A stretch of DNA of 64,000 nucleotides from Hetaerina americana (GCA_022747635.1 JAKTNV010000041.1:3769001-3833000); one strand, 5' to 3'. Counted from the first letter of the stretch, positions 10,460 through 20,734 are shown. The notes: generated by a model not told the origin, from the sequence alone. Numbers and translations: made by a program.

Positions 10460-10573
10460 AAATTCCAAAGAAACTGCGGGAGATGCCGCAACAGTAACTT
10501 TTAACGGAGTCATCCGCTAATGTGCATTTCAATCCAATACTTTCAGAGTGTAAAAATCATTCGCCTTTCAAGG
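10460..10573 (-). repeat. SINE body (family S1)
   Basis: Read on the minus strand this carries GGCGAATGATTTTTACACTC, then ATGCACATTAGCGGATGACT and GTTACTGTTGCGGCATCTCC, ending TTTCTTTGGAATTT. The same block occurs at 52072-52190 on the plus strand. The copy at 27735-28090 has a tRNA-like head upstream of the first phrase. There is no head here. The SINE edge coincides with the end of the capsid-like fragment. Confidence 0.7.
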
Positions 10574-10814
10574 CTTTTAAACTAAAGTCTATTTCCTCCC
10601 ACGAGCGTTGTCTGAAGGTGAATGTGACGTGGTTTAAGAGTATTGGACTCTCCGGCGGCCACTCACTCTCGCCCTCGGGGATACCGTGCTGTCCAGAGTT
10701 TCCCGTGCCCCCGGAGGAACCCCCAGCATCGCGTCTCGTTCTTTGAGCGGGTGGAGGGGTATCAAGAAACTCCTCGGCGGGTCGCTTTTGTGCCATCGCG
10801 GTTCTTCTCAGCAT
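10557..10814 (-). pseudogene. Endogenous densovirus-like capsid (VP) N-terminal fragment
   Basis: The frame gives about 85 residues from ATG 10814. A basic, Pro-rich start (PPPAQRTRR) is followed by a Gly/Ser-rich stretch (GGSSGGTGNSG), then a segment beginning NHVTFTFRQRSWEEIDF. This order resembles the flexible Gly-rich N-terminus and first strand of parvoviral capsid proteins. The ATG lies one base after the stop of the NS1-like frame, on the same strand, as expected for a monosense densovirus gene order. The fragment is cut off at the SINE body, so nearly all of the capsid protein is absent. The VP assignment rests on composition and position and is less secure than NS1. Confidence 0.6.
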
Positions 10815-10815
10815 A

Positions 10816-12022
10816 TCACGTCAATCCCCTATAAACACGCAAAACCCAATCTGCAAATTGTTCAGGAGTAATCACACGCCGCGGTTTAAACTCTACATTT
10901 AAATTAAAAATTTCTATTCGATTTTTTAAGGCTTCCTCATCACTCTGTCTTAGATAATCCTTCCTTGCCTGTCATCAAAACAGGCGTTCGCCGTAATTTT
11001 TGCTCAGAGCAATATTTCTCACCGATTTCAAATGGAGCACCCGCCAAAATGCTTTTCATATCCTCACACGTGCACTCAACAAAGAATGCTTCCTCAATTA
11101 CTATAAATGATTCATTCAAAAAATGTTCGTATGCAAATTCGCACAATGAATGGGAACTGGATGCAAAAGCAGATATAAAATGACGTGCAATACTTTGCAC
11201 TATAAAATTCTTTCAGCTGTTACTTTTTCCACAGAGGTACATGCAATTGATCTTTGTGTCCTCTTCATCAAGTATTGTCTTAAGGCAGTTAACAAAAATA
11301 TGAGGAGAAATAGAATTTCTAAGAAACAGCTGAGATATTGCACTTCTGCTGTCGCCACACCCATTTCAAGCACACGACAGGAGGTAATCAAATCGGTTTC
11401 GTCTTTCAACCTCAAGTCTATCTTTCACGTACAATCGAATAGCGTTGGTACATTCTCGCATCAAATTAACACCGTGCAAACATAACAAATTGGTCCATTC
11501 ATCAGCATTCGTAAAATCATATAACTCACTCCAAGTCGTGGCCTTGTATTTCCTTATCACGTCACTTAAAAGTCTTGAGGCGTTTGGAGGGTCCCGCTTT
11601 GTCATCCACGGATTTCGGTGAAGAACTACCCACGGCCCTCTTCCTCGTCACCTCCAAAAAACGGCTGCTTTGGTCTTCACTATGACGTGGCGACAATGGG
11701 TTGATGGATAGGTAGGACTCCCAATCGCCAAATTTGCTCCTGATGGCCTCCACCCTCATGGAGTAAGGCAGCGAAAGACGAACTGCGTTCTCTCCTTTTT
11801 TCTCGAACTTTACGTTTGACTGGACGAATACTCCACTCACGAGGACGTATAGATCCTCCAAGGACAACTCCTTGACATCCAATGTTTGTATCAACCAATC
11901 GGATGGTGTTGACAACGTAGACATTGCATCTGATGTGTCCTCTATCGAGATTTGTTTTACACTAAGAGAATTATCACGTCCTTCGAATATATCTGAAAAT
12001 ATTAACCTTCGACATTCAACAT
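10816..12022 (-). pseudogene. Endogenous densovirus-like NS1 (SF3 helicase part), broken
   Basis: On the minus strand this contains the superfamily 3 helicase core of a parvoviral replication protein. A Walker A-like segment lies at about 11205-11225, a Walker B-like FIVIEEA at about 11086-11106, then ILAGAPFEIGEKY, TPVLMTG, and the C-terminal motif ALKNRIEIFNLNVEF at about 10880-10925. Damage is extensive: a stop at 11213-11215 falls inside Walker A, another follows LLSCA near 11366, and frames change near 11562-11605 and near 10950. The region upstream (11562-12022) is open, Ser-rich and of unclear domain. The HUH nicking domain is not recognisable, so the N-terminus is probably missing. 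It is an old, non-functional copy integrated in the genome. Confidence 0.8.
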
Positions 12023-12138
12023 TTTATCTGTTTAAGCAATTGCATGCGAGGTGAATATCATCTGTTCTGTAAGGTGCCCGCCCTCAGTCGTGCCCGTGCC
12101 CAGCAGTGCCGTCCCCAGCCGTTCCGAAACAATTATAT

Positions 12139-12503
12139 ATGTATATATATGTATATATATAATATTATATATAATATTATATATATATAATATTATATAT
12201 ATATAATATTATATATATAATATTATATATATAATATTATATATATAATATTATATATATAATATTATATATATAATATTATATATATAATATTATATAT
12301 ATAATATTATATATATATAATATTATATATATATAATATTATATATATAATATTATATATATATAATATTATATATATATATAATATTATATATATAATA
12401 TTATATATATATAATATTATATATATATAATATTATATATATATAATATTATATATATAATATTATATATATATAATATTATATATATAATATTATATAT
12501 ATA

Positions 12504-12579
<76 letters not shown>

Positions 12580-12600
12580 CACATATGCATATATATATGT
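12139..12600. repeat. AT-rich tandem repeat, then (TG)n
   Basis: About 370 bp of repeated TATATATAATAT-type units, each about 14-16 bp and internally palindromic (AATATT centres), pass into pure (AT)n at about 12508-12543. A (TG)n run of about 30 bp follows, then further TATA-rich sequence to 12607. Unit length varies by dinucleotide steps. Confidence 0.95.
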
Positions 12601-12607
12601 ATATATC

Positions 12608-13184
12608 ACGGGAGTAGCTGCTCATTTTAAATCGTATCCAAATGAGTCTTTTTACTCAACATGTGAATATTATTGAACATTTCTTGAAAAAATTTGCAAG
12701 CATAAATTACAGATTTTTCGGACAGCTTTGGTGAACCTTCGAATGACATATGGTCTCTAGGACGTTGTCTGCAAAAGCATGGCTTTTTTATATCAAATAT
12801 TTATAAAATAAATATTCGAAAGGGAGGATTGTGAAAAAAGAGGAGATTTCTTATAAAAATCGACTGCCCTTTCCGTCCTTGCACGAATAAGGCACCCTCT
12901 GTGCACCACCTACTTTAAGGCTCTTGAATCCCGCGCCCTATTCGGATTCACGGAAATTCGAATGTCGATGAGTGACGATGTGCGACACAGGGAAACTAAA
13001 TTAATCACCGCAATTTTCCAGGGTAAAAAAATGAACAAGTCAGTAAAGTTGACGCGTAGTAACTGATGAGCTTCCGGTTGCATTGATGAAACCAGAGTGG
13101 GCAATAGTGCAGCGCGTCGCGGGTGCTGCTTCCAATTTTGGCTGCACACAGGGCACCCGTCGCCTTATAGCCGTGTTGGGTAAT
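12608..13184. other. Unassigned interval
   Basis: No recognisable gene or repeat. It contains short chance frames only. Confidence 0.5.
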
Positions 13185-13625
13185 AGAGAAGGAAGGTTCA
13201 ACGCCGCGTAGCGCGTTTAGGTAAAATTATCTTACGATAAAACGCAGAGCGTCACCGAAATGCTCATGGAGTTGGGGTGGGAATCATTAGAAGAGAGACG
13301 ATTCAATGCAAAATTGAAATTATTAAATAAATTAAGATCCGCATGTTCCAGCACCGAGGTCTCGCAAATTATTCGCACTCCTACATACATTGGTCGCTTC
13401 GGTCATGCATATTTTATCAGGGAAATAGATGCCAGAAATAGCAGACTCAAGGACTCCTTCTTCCCACGGACAATACGGGATAGCAACTGCAGGGTTATAG
13501 ATAGCAAAAATTCCACTCGCCACCCTCAGCGTCTAAAAAATAATTAGTTCTACTTAAATGCATGCTCTTCCACTAACCTCGTATGTTTTGCTGTAAAAAC
13601 CCATTCTTTCCGAATGACCTCATTA
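13185..13625 (+). mobile_element. CR1-like subfamily B, C-terminal ORF2 and 3' UTR start
   Basis: From KVQRR-type codons near 13190 it encodes the ORF2 C-terminus (VTEMLMELGWESLEERRFNAKL, cut here to the key residues WESLEERRFNAKL, then FFPRTIRDSNCRVIDSKNST). It continues into the B-type 3' UTR (AATGCATGCTCTTCCAC, then CTTTCCGAATGACCTCATT). Similarity ends at 13625, before the terminal hairpin, so this copy is truncated at both ends. Confidence 0.88.
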
Positions 13626-14349
13626 GAATGCCATTAAATAATGTAGTGTGCTCTGAACAGTATTGCTTTGTCTTTTTTTAAGACCTGGTCCCTGGTTGGA
13701 AACCTGGTGTAATTGTGGGGATTGGTGGAGGGGAATGGCAAAGGATGCGAGACCAAATGATTCACTATACCTCTGCAACCGAAAGGGGAGCGAGCGAAAT
13801 GCCGCAGCAAATCCGAATGAGCGTTTCCCACACCCACGGTGGATAATGGGAAAATGGCGCGTGCGGGAACGATTGCGCTTCGAGTTATTCCAGGAAAGAC
13901 TGGAACAACAAAGCCTCAAATTGCGAAACACCGATTTCAGCCGGGATTGTAGAATTAAAGGGGCCAATAATAAAAATTGAAGTTCGCCATGAAAGTTATA
14001 AAAGTCCGCCATTTCACTGAATTATCGCAACATTTAATTGTTATGCGTCTAAGTGTCCAATGGCATTTGAATGTTTAATCGTTCACAGAACTAGGGACAT
14101 GCTGCATGCACAACGGCGACAGCAAAATACACATCATATATAATTCACCATCAAGAGGTAGCCGCTACTAATACTGCTACGAGGAAAACAACCCATCGAA
14201 CAAATCCCGTGGCACAATATGAAAAAAGTGTAAGAATAGCAATTCGAGGACGGAGAACGAATGAGTAAGGAAAGAGCACGGGGCGCAGTCCGTGTCACAC
14301 ACAGGACTCTCTCTTGAATGACGAGAATACAAGGTTTTTAATAAAAAGT
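13626..14349. other. Unassigned interval
   Basis: Open frames at 13663-13980 (+) and 13623-14012 (-) overlap and resemble no family I know. They are probably chance. Confidence 0.4.
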
Positions 14350-14870
14350 ATCGGTATGTATTTTATCCTCAAGTGTCCGAGAAGTGCTGAATTCAGACCG
14401 TCCGTTGTTGAGTCTAAGCGTGATTGCATGTCGTGTATTGTTGGCATTGATAAGACAGTTCGCACACCATGACATCACTGAAAGTTTGGCGATGAGAAGG
14501 AGAAACTCGTCCACCCGAAGGTCTTCGGACGGACGACCAAGAAGGGCAGTATTGAATGTCACCTTACCTTCTATAACGTCATCGCGACGATTCCCCAGCC
14601 CACTTACAGTCCCGAATAGGCCCCAGCAGACTCTAATTTTTATTTCCAAAAGTGAAATCCACCATCTATTAAAGGACTCCAGCATGGGACCCCAAGTGCC
14701 GTCAAAGAAGCTTATACGCGTACCCTTGAGGACCTCACGCCTTCCAGAGAGCCTTCGAGTCTTGGAAAAGCCGATGCTAACAAAAGTTTGTCGACGCTCA
14801 AGGATTGTACATACTTTGAAGAATATTGAGGCATTGTAGAAATATCTGAGTTAAATCTATTTTTTTCCGA
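14350..14870 (+). mobile_element. Mariner-family remnant (same family as 52860-53510)
   Basis: The region aligns by eye along its length with 53030-53480. Shared blocks include ACGCCATCGCGACGATTCCC-type and CCAGAGAGCCTTCGAGTC-type sequence. In one frame it reads FQRAFESWKSRC, then a stop, then FVDAQG, which fits the mariner transposase C-terminus (Trp-rich helix, then the Gly-Tyr-Phe-Glu end). Frameshifts and stops are frequent. No intact catalytic motif or clear terminal inverted repeat is visible. It is an old internally deleted copy. Confidence 0.65.
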
Positions 14871-15330
14871 TACTTTTTACATAAACCATGTATATCTGAG
14901 CATTTTAACATACGGTTTTGCACGTCCTTCCACCAAATGCACACTCTATGGGCAGCGTCCTTAATTTGGACTCCGCTGACCCAGCAGTGGGCAACTGCGG
15001 CTGGCCTTGATTGCAAATACACCCTTCCCTTCTGACACTCATCTTCCGCTCGCTTAAAGTCATCGCTCACCCCAATGGGGACCAACTCATTGTTCGACCG
15101 CGGTGGGGTCATGTTCGGGTAAAATTATTCCTTGAGTGTATTCACCCCATGTCACACACCCCGGCGGTGACTTCAAGGGTATATAAATAAATAAGTTGCC
15201 CCTTCCTACCCTCGTTTCTCTCGGTGGGGTGACCCTCCCGCTACCTGCAGTGTTGGGTCACATTCCCTACATGTGTCCGACCTGTGAAAGGAGACCGTTG
15301 CATGTCCATGTGGTGGTGGAATTCCGACTT
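14871..15330. other. Unassigned interval
   Basis: A 104-codon minus-strand frame (14798-15112) has WVSGVQIKDAAHRVCIWWKD but no family I recognise. Nothing else is supported. Confidence 0.4.
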
Positions 15331-15334
15331 CCTA

Positions 15335-15592
15335 ATTATTAAATTCTAGCTTGCACGGTATTGGATACATTTTTACTACATTCTTAAGTGTAACTGATTG
15401 CTAGTTAATAGTATAATTATTTGCTTGCGTGTAAGTTAAAAGGGTTTTTTCATGAATGTGTACACCACTGTGGGTGTAGGTTTGCATGTATGTGTTTATT
15501 TTACATGTGGTTTTTTTTCCCTTTTACGGGTGGTGACTTAACACCCCCCGCCACACGCCCTTGCGAGGTAATAAGTAGAAGTACGTAGATGT
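15335..15592 (+). mobile_element. CR1-like 3' UTR and tail
   Basis: The UTR has the usual GCATGTATGTG-type and TTTTACGGGTGGTGACTTAA phrases, the hairpin CCCCCGCCACACGCCC (its inner right arm is deleted), and an irregular GTAGATGTA tail. No coding part is present. It is a short 5'-truncated insertion. Confidence 0.8.
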
Positions 15593-15599
15593 ATACAAT

Positions 15600-16017
15600 T
15601 TCTCTCGGTATACGGAGAACGTCTTCAGGGGCGAAGTAATTTGGCACTTAAATAGTTTGACACTTCAATCAAATTATTTCGCTCATGAGGATAATGGACG
15701 TGGAACGTGTGAACGTTGAGCCAAAAAATGCTCAACACGCATGCGCATAAGCTCGTCGTTACCAAGGCCGGCAGTTTCATGTTTCGGAGTGTCCCAAACA
15801 ATGGTGATGGGAGACGCGCCCGCAAATGACTCTCGGGTGAGTGAACGAAGGCGGCGGCTCTGTGCGCTGGCATGCGAGTCAGGAGGCGAAGGAATTGCGG
15901 GAGGGGCAAAGGGCGATGTGGGGCCACGAGCAGTCGCCGGCGTGGTTTCTTTGATCGCTTTTGACCTCAAACTCAACGCAGGGTCCATTTCCACCCCGAG
16001 CACAACTTAAGATTCGG
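15600..16017. other. Unassigned interval
   Basis: Short overlapping frames on both strands only. No family recognised. Confidence 0.4.
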
Positions 16018-16024
16018 ATATATC

Positions 16025-16063
<39 letters not shown>

Positions 16064-16067
<4 letters not shown>

Positions 16068-16331
16068 GTATAACACTTAGCACTAGTGGACACAGACAAA
16101 AACACAGAAACACACAAAAAAAGAGACTCACTATTTTTCGAATTTTCGGTGGTCGTTGCCACCTTTATCAAGGAGGAGAGGGACAGAACTGAAGGGAATA
16201 CGAGGGCTGGAGCGATGGATGGAAGGGGAAGGTGGGGAGGGAATTCCGAAGGGACGGGTTTGGAGGGGCAGCGTTAGAAGGGTGGGGAAAATGTAGAAGG
16301 TGATGGGGGTGGAAGGGGGATGAAAATATAA
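16064..16331. repeat. Left inverted arm of Penelope-like element 1
   Basis: It is complementary to 17290-17557. In the element's sense (minus strand) it starts after the ORF stop. It contains a stem flanked by TTGATAAA and GAAA (16141-16175), resembling a hammerhead ribozyme core. Confidence 0.9.
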
Positions 16332-16345
16332 TTAGAACAGGGTAA

Positions 16346-17290
16346 TTAGTGCCTAATATTGATTCCTGGCCAGTTCCAGGACTCCAAAAGCCAGATGAAG
16401 GATTGCTCTAGTGTTTTCAGTTTCAGAGGAGGATCAGAGGGTGGGAGGGATGCTATGATTGATACACTATAGCATTTATCAAAGGGAGTGTTGTGTTCGG
16501 AGGCGTGTTTGGGGATAGGGAGCATGTCAATGAAGGAAGAGTTTTTGCATGAGGCTCGGTGGTTGTTGATTCTGATATTGAGGGGTGTGGTGGTTTGCCC
16601 AATATAATAGGCAGGGCACAGTTGGCACTTCAGAAGGTACACTACATTGCTAGAAGTGCAAGTAGAGGAGGGAATTGGTGGGAGAGAGTTAAAAAGCGGG
16701 TGGGAGAGGGATGGGATTTTGGTTTTGAAAATAGGGCATGTTTTACATCTGGGTTTATTGCAAGGCGTTGGAGTGGTTTTAGGACGGGTTGGGGATTTAA
16801 GGAGTGGATTTGTTGATTTGAGGAGATCGGATAGGTTGGCGGGGCGTTTGAAAGTAACTGAGGGGCATTTGGGAAAAAGGTTGGCGGTGGCATTATGATT
16901 TTTTAGGATAGGGTAGAGGTCTTTCAGGATTGATCGTATAGATTCTAAGCCCGGGAAGTATGTAGTGCAAATTGAGAGAGGGTGGGGTTCTGCGGTGGAG
17001 GAAGGTTTGGGAGTGTACGCATGTTTTCGGATTCTTTTGTTCAGGAGGGATTCGGGATAACCTCTTTTTAGGAGGGAACAGTGTAGACTTGAAAGGAAAT
17101 AATCAAGGGAATCAGGGTCACTACAAATTCTGTGTCCCCTTGTGGATAGGGAGTAAGGAATGGAGCGTTTTGTGTGATATGGGTGGCAACTATTGTAGTG
17201 TAAGTATTGCTGTTTGTTTGTGGGTTTAATATGTACAGAGGTGTGAAATGTTTGGTTTCTTAATGTAACATTTACATCAAGGAAGGAATT
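16346..17290 (-). CDS. Penelope-like reverse transcriptase C-terminus with GIY-YIG endonuclease
   Basis: The minus-strand frame runs 314 codons without a stop, from the arm junction at 17290 to a stop at 16346. It opens within the end of the RT domain (SFLDVNVTLRN, then HIKPTNKQQYLHYNSCHP, typical of the thumb region). It goes on through a linker with the Cys motif CNKPRCKTCP, and ends in a GIY-YIG endonuclease (VVYLLKCQLCPAYYIGQT, then IRINNHRASC, Glu in LEQSFI, and Asn-Trp near WLLESWNWPGINIRH). Penelope-type enzymes combine RT with this endonuclease, which nicks DNA for insertion. The frame has no start codon of its own because the 5' RT catalytic part was lost at insertion. No frameshifts are seen, unlike the other Penelope copies here. 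Confidence 0.9.
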   Translation of the reverse strand, partial: NSFLDVNVTLRNQTFHTSVHIKPTNKQQYLHYNSCHPYHTKRSIPYSLSTRGHRICSDPDSLDYFLSSLHCSLLKRGYPESLLNKRIRKHAYTPKPSSTAEPHPLSICTTYFPGLESIRSILKDLYPILKNHNATANLFPKCPSVTFKRPANLSDLLKSTNPLLKSPTRPKTTPTPCNKPRCKTCPIFKTKIPSLSHPLFNSLPPIPSSTCTSSNVVYLLKCQLCPAYYIGQTTTPLNIRINNHRASCKNSSFIDMLPIPKHASEHNTPFDKCYSVSIIASLPPSDPPLKLKTLEQSFIWLLESWNWPGINIRH

Positions 17291-17587
17291 ATATTTTCAT
17301 CCCCCTTCCACCCCCATCACCTTCTACATTTTCCCCACCCTTCTAACGCTGCCCCTCCAAACCCGTCCCTTCGGAATTCCCTCCCCACCTTCCCCTTCCA
17401 TCCATCGCTCCAGCCCTCGTATTCCCTTCAGTTCTGTCCCTCTCCTCCTTGATAAAGGTGGCAACGACCACCGAAAATTCGAAAAATAGTGAGTCTCTTT
17501 TTTTGTGTGTTTCTGTGTTTTTGTCTGTGTCCACTAGTGCTAAGTGTTATACATTATTATTCACGTCCGTGAGTCTTTCAAAAAGTG

Positions 17588-17673
<86 letters not shown>
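17290..17673. repeat. Right inverted arm and (TA)n tract
   Basis: The arm (17290-17557) is the complement of 16064-16331. After it come a short unique bridge containing GTGAGTCTTTCAAAAAGTG and an (AT)n tract of about 85 bp. Confidence 0.9.
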
Positions 17674-17676
<3 letters not shown>

Positions 17677-17684
17677 TAAAATAT

Positions 17685-18437
17685 TTAATGATAACTACGG
17701 ATATGTCCAGGAGAAAACACATTCGTGAAAAATGCGGAATGGCAAATAAAAAGTTAGGATTCATGTAAAGGATACTTGGGAATCGTAATGAAATCAAATC
17801 CTCATGAATCCTCATGAATTAGGTTTCATTTTGGAACTAGATCGAGTCCATCGAAGGGCAGTTAGGTTTGTGAAAAGTTGTCATGAACAAGATAGCAGTG
17901 TCAGGACACTATTGGATGAATTAGAATGGGAGCCACTAATTGACTGTTGGTTGAAACACAGGTTAAATTTACTGCGTGAATTTAAGGTAGGTTACTTATC
18001 TGAGCCTGTTAAAGACATATAACAGACCCCCACTTACTAAGGTAGATCATCAGATGACCAGCGTAAAATCAGGGAGATTTATTGTAGAACGGATGTATTT
18101 AAAATGTAGTTTATTCCTTGGACCATTAGAGATCAAAATAGACATGACCTCAATCGTGCAGGAGATAATTAGAATCGGCAGGTTATATATTTGTCGATAT
18201 CCCGCATGCTATTTTTTTAATTTAATGGAGCCATCTTTTTAACAGCTCTACAGCGCTATTCGAATCAACCTATCCTGTTATTGATTACTGTTGCATGCAA
18301 GTACTTTCTTTCCAGTGATTCGCACTTTTAGAGTGCACGATCGAACTAATGTTTGCGTAGAGGTAGCATGATGGGGTAAATTGGTTGATGACCTAACACC
18401 CCACACGCCATTGCGTCGGCTTGCGGGGTATTGTGTA
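17685..18437 (+). mobile_element. CR1-like subfamily C fragment with 3' tail
   Basis: It starts immediately after the TA tract with codons for MANKKLGFM-type and RILGNRNE residues. It then reads ELDRVHRRAVRFVKSCHE and ELEWEPLIDCWLKHRLNLL, the conserved C-terminal region of these ORF2 proteins. Stops and a short internal loss near 17800 break it. The 3' end has CCCCACACGCCATTGCG and TTGCGGGGTATTGTGTA at 18395-18437. Confidence 0.82.
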
Positions 18438-18439
18438 TC

Positions 18440-19030
18440 GCATTAATTATATTCTCAAATATTCAAAAGCAGCTAACAATTGCATTTCACAAAATAACAA
18501 ACACACAGATTTAGCAATATATAAAAATAAAACCTATCAACCAAATGTGTAGCATCTATCCATTCTTGATTCTGAAATTTGAGGAAATATCCGATGACCA
18601 GCCTGCAGACTTGGCGGTGACGGATGAGGAGTAAATGAAAGCCATTTCTCGAGCAGGTGTCGGTTGCGTGTTTGCTTCCTTCGGTGTCAAGAATTTGAGG
18701 TTCACTTTCGTATTTGCGCAGCGAAATGCGAGGTTCCCAGAGCGAGTGAAAGAGCGCGGCCAACGGTTCGCCGACTTGCGAGACGCCTTCCCGCGGAGGA
18801 GGCTTATCCCGCCCTAATGGTAAGAAACAAAGGACCAGGGGACGTCGCAAGTGGTGTGGTGGCTGAGTTAAAGGAAGAGGGAGGGACGCCTCTTTGGAGG
18901 GATTGAATGACGACTCCTTTGAGTGTGGAGAGCTTCGAAGGAAGTCAGAGGAACGAGAGGAAGTTGCATGTCGAGGCGTGGAAGGAAGAGAGGTCAGGGC
19001 AGTGGGACGGGTGACCTCTCGAATGTGGCG
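18440..19030. other. Unassigned interval
   Basis: A 189-codon minus-strand frame (18473-19042) reads into the adjacent CR1 tail and resembles nothing known. It is probably chance. Confidence 0.4.
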
Positions 19031-19035
19031 ATACA

Positions 19036-19110
19036 TCGACATCTACAAAAACCCCGCAAGCCGCCGCAAGGGCATGTGGCGGGGGGTGTTAGGTCACCAA
19101 CCGTAAAACC
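19036..19110 (-). repeat. CR1-like 3' tail, minus strand
   Basis: This is the complement of the terminal hairpin and tail (CATCTACAAAAACCCCGCAA, then CCGCCGCAAGGGCATGTGGC). No coding part is present. Confidence 0.85.
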
Positions 19111-19119
19111 CTGTTCTCT

Positions 19120-20045
19120 ACTTTTTTCTCGGACAGACGAGCGGCGGTTTCTAAGGCTGGATTCGAGGGAGGGGAGTCTCAGGAAAGGCTGGGAGGCAGG
19201 TGGCAGTTGACTCCCAACCTTTTCGGAGTGCGGATCATTCTTTTGCGAAAACTCTATCACGTGACCTCGTTACTCTGCGTCACCAAACCGGTTTTTGGAA
19301 CAGCACTGCGCCATCAAAATTTGCTTGAAATGGGCAAAACCAGGAAAGAGTTTCATGACATGCTCAAGCCAGCTTACGGTGATAACGCCATTGGTATATC
19401 GAGTGTTCTTGAGTGGCGCCAGTTGTTTCGGAAGGGTAGAGAAGATGTTGAAGATGCCGAACGTTCAGGACGCCCTTTGACCTCAAAAGGTCGAAGGTGG
19501 AGTGTGTGGAGCGACCCCCCCAATCCTTGTAAGAGCGAAGGCTTTGGTGGACAAGGATCGCAGATTAATTGTTCCTATGATTGTTGATGAACTAGGCATC
19601 CCTAAAAGTAATAAGCATCGACTGGTGAGTGAATACAAGGGCATGGGAAAGGTGTGTGTTCGAAGTTGGTGTCGCGAGTGCTCTCGGACAACGAACAAAA
19701 GAGAACTCGCCCGTGGATCTGCCAAGAGCTTCTCGACCATACCTCACCCATCATAGAGCAGCCCTGACGTTGCCCCACCAGACTTCTTCCTCTTCTTCCC
19801 CCTGCCTCAAATCCGTACTTCAAGTACGTCACCTTAGCTCCGTGGAAGCGTTATAACAGGCCGTGGCGAAGGATCTTAGCAGCACAGCCGGGTGCCCCCT
19901 TGAAAAAGGCGCGCGAGGCGCGGAAAATCCGCTGGCACGCACAAGGGTACTACTTCGAAGACTGTTGAGTGAATGTATATCATATAAATATCTGGCAATA
20001 ATATCTTTAATCGAATAAGTCCTTCTAATTTTGGAACATACCTTG
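19120..20045 (+). mobile_element. Mariner-family transposon, broken (same family as 47887-48772)
   Basis: Plus-strand frames give the transposase N-terminal region (SSVLEWRQLFRKGREDVEDA, then ERSGRPLTS). After a frameshift near 19500 comes the second DNA-binding part (VKALVDKDRRLIVPMIVDEL, then GIPKSNKHRLV, and GMGKVC). The remainder up to 20045 matches the related copy at 48380-48772. The right end (CATACCTTG then TA) corresponds to that copy's terminal repeat. The left terminal repeat is lost at the junction with the CR1 tail. The catalytic triad region is mostly deleted, so the copy is inactive. Confidence 0.88.
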
Positions 20046-20450
20046 TATAATGTTTCCTCCCGCTTGTCATTTAAAGCTGCGTAAGCAATGTGTGCCGCTC
20101 AATGAAACGTCGCTCTAACCCTAGATGACCCAGAGAGTCACGTCCGCCGGAAAAGTTGCCCGAACGGAAGTGTTCCGGGTCAACTGCCGCGTCGAGTGAA
20201 TCAGAGTTTGAAGGCGTCCTCGATTCGGGGAAGGTCGAGGTGACAAAAGGATGACTCGAGGGGGGGGGAGCCTCTCCCCCCTTCCCTCCAAGTGCCCATG
20301 CCGAGGTCATCGACCCGGCACGGACGTGAGAGCAGAGAAGAGAGTTTGCCCCAGCAAGGAGCGTCCGACATGCAGACCCTCACCAAAGTTGTTGGCGATG
20401 CTTGGAAGTCATCGCGATGCCGTGCCATAGTTCGGACACCTGGAATTGGC
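20046..20450. other. Unassigned interval
   Basis: No recognisable gene or repeat apart from short homopolymers (G run near 20260). Confidence 0.45.
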
Positions 20451-20454
20451 GCGA

Positions 20455-20522
20455 TCTACATCTACATAAAACCCCGCAAGCCGTGGCAAGGACGTGTGGC
20501 AGGGGGTGGTAGGTCACCGGCC
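20455..20522 (-). repeat. CR1-like 3' tail, minus strand
   Basis: CATCTACATAAAACCCCGCA and GTGTGGCAGGGGGTGGTAGG mark the complement of the terminal module. No coding part is present. Confidence 0.82.
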
Positions 20523-20734
20523 AAAGCGATTAAAAACTCAGGGAGAGATCACAATCGGCGTGCCTGGTCTCACGAGTATTCCATTGGTATGCATCCGAAA
20601 AATCAATCGACAACTCCTTCGTATAACTCGAAGACGACGTGTTAAATTCTCGGCTCTCTGACTTTACAGCCTGCGAATCCAATGCTTTCGTGCTAAAGAA
20701 GCCGAGCCGATCATTAGTATACTAAGATATTTAG

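Larger units (their letters stand above)
16018..17673 (-). mobile_element. Penelope-like element 1, 5'-truncated, between inverted arms and TA tracts
   Basis: The coding part (16346-17290, minus) sits between two inverted arms of about 267 bp, 16064-16331 and 17290-17557. Their shadow translations (16086-16277 plus, 17343-17534 minus) are identical, so the arms are nearly or fully the same. (AT)n tracts flank the arms, 16027-16065 and 17589-17673. The arm in sense orientation is the element's 3' non-coding part, and the right arm is its inverted duplicate. Penelope-like elements are known for 5' truncation and for terminal repeats in direct or inverted arrangement. The perfect arms and open frame suggest recent insertion. 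Confidence 0.88.

Noticed and set aside
12139..12543. CRISPR-like array
   Set aside because: Units are contiguous without unique spacers, and the setting is eukaryotic.
14338..14685. Minus-strand 115-codon frame as a separate gene
   Set aside because: It is the antisense shadow of a plus-strand mariner remnant whose relative lies at 52860-53510.
17449..17815. Frames rich in Tyr-Ile repeats as coiled or fibrous proteins
   Set aside because: They are translations of (TA)n microsatellite.
18473..19042. 189-codon minus-strand frame as a gene
   Set aside because: Low-complexity Pro/Ser content, it runs toward a retrotransposon tail, and no domain is recognised.
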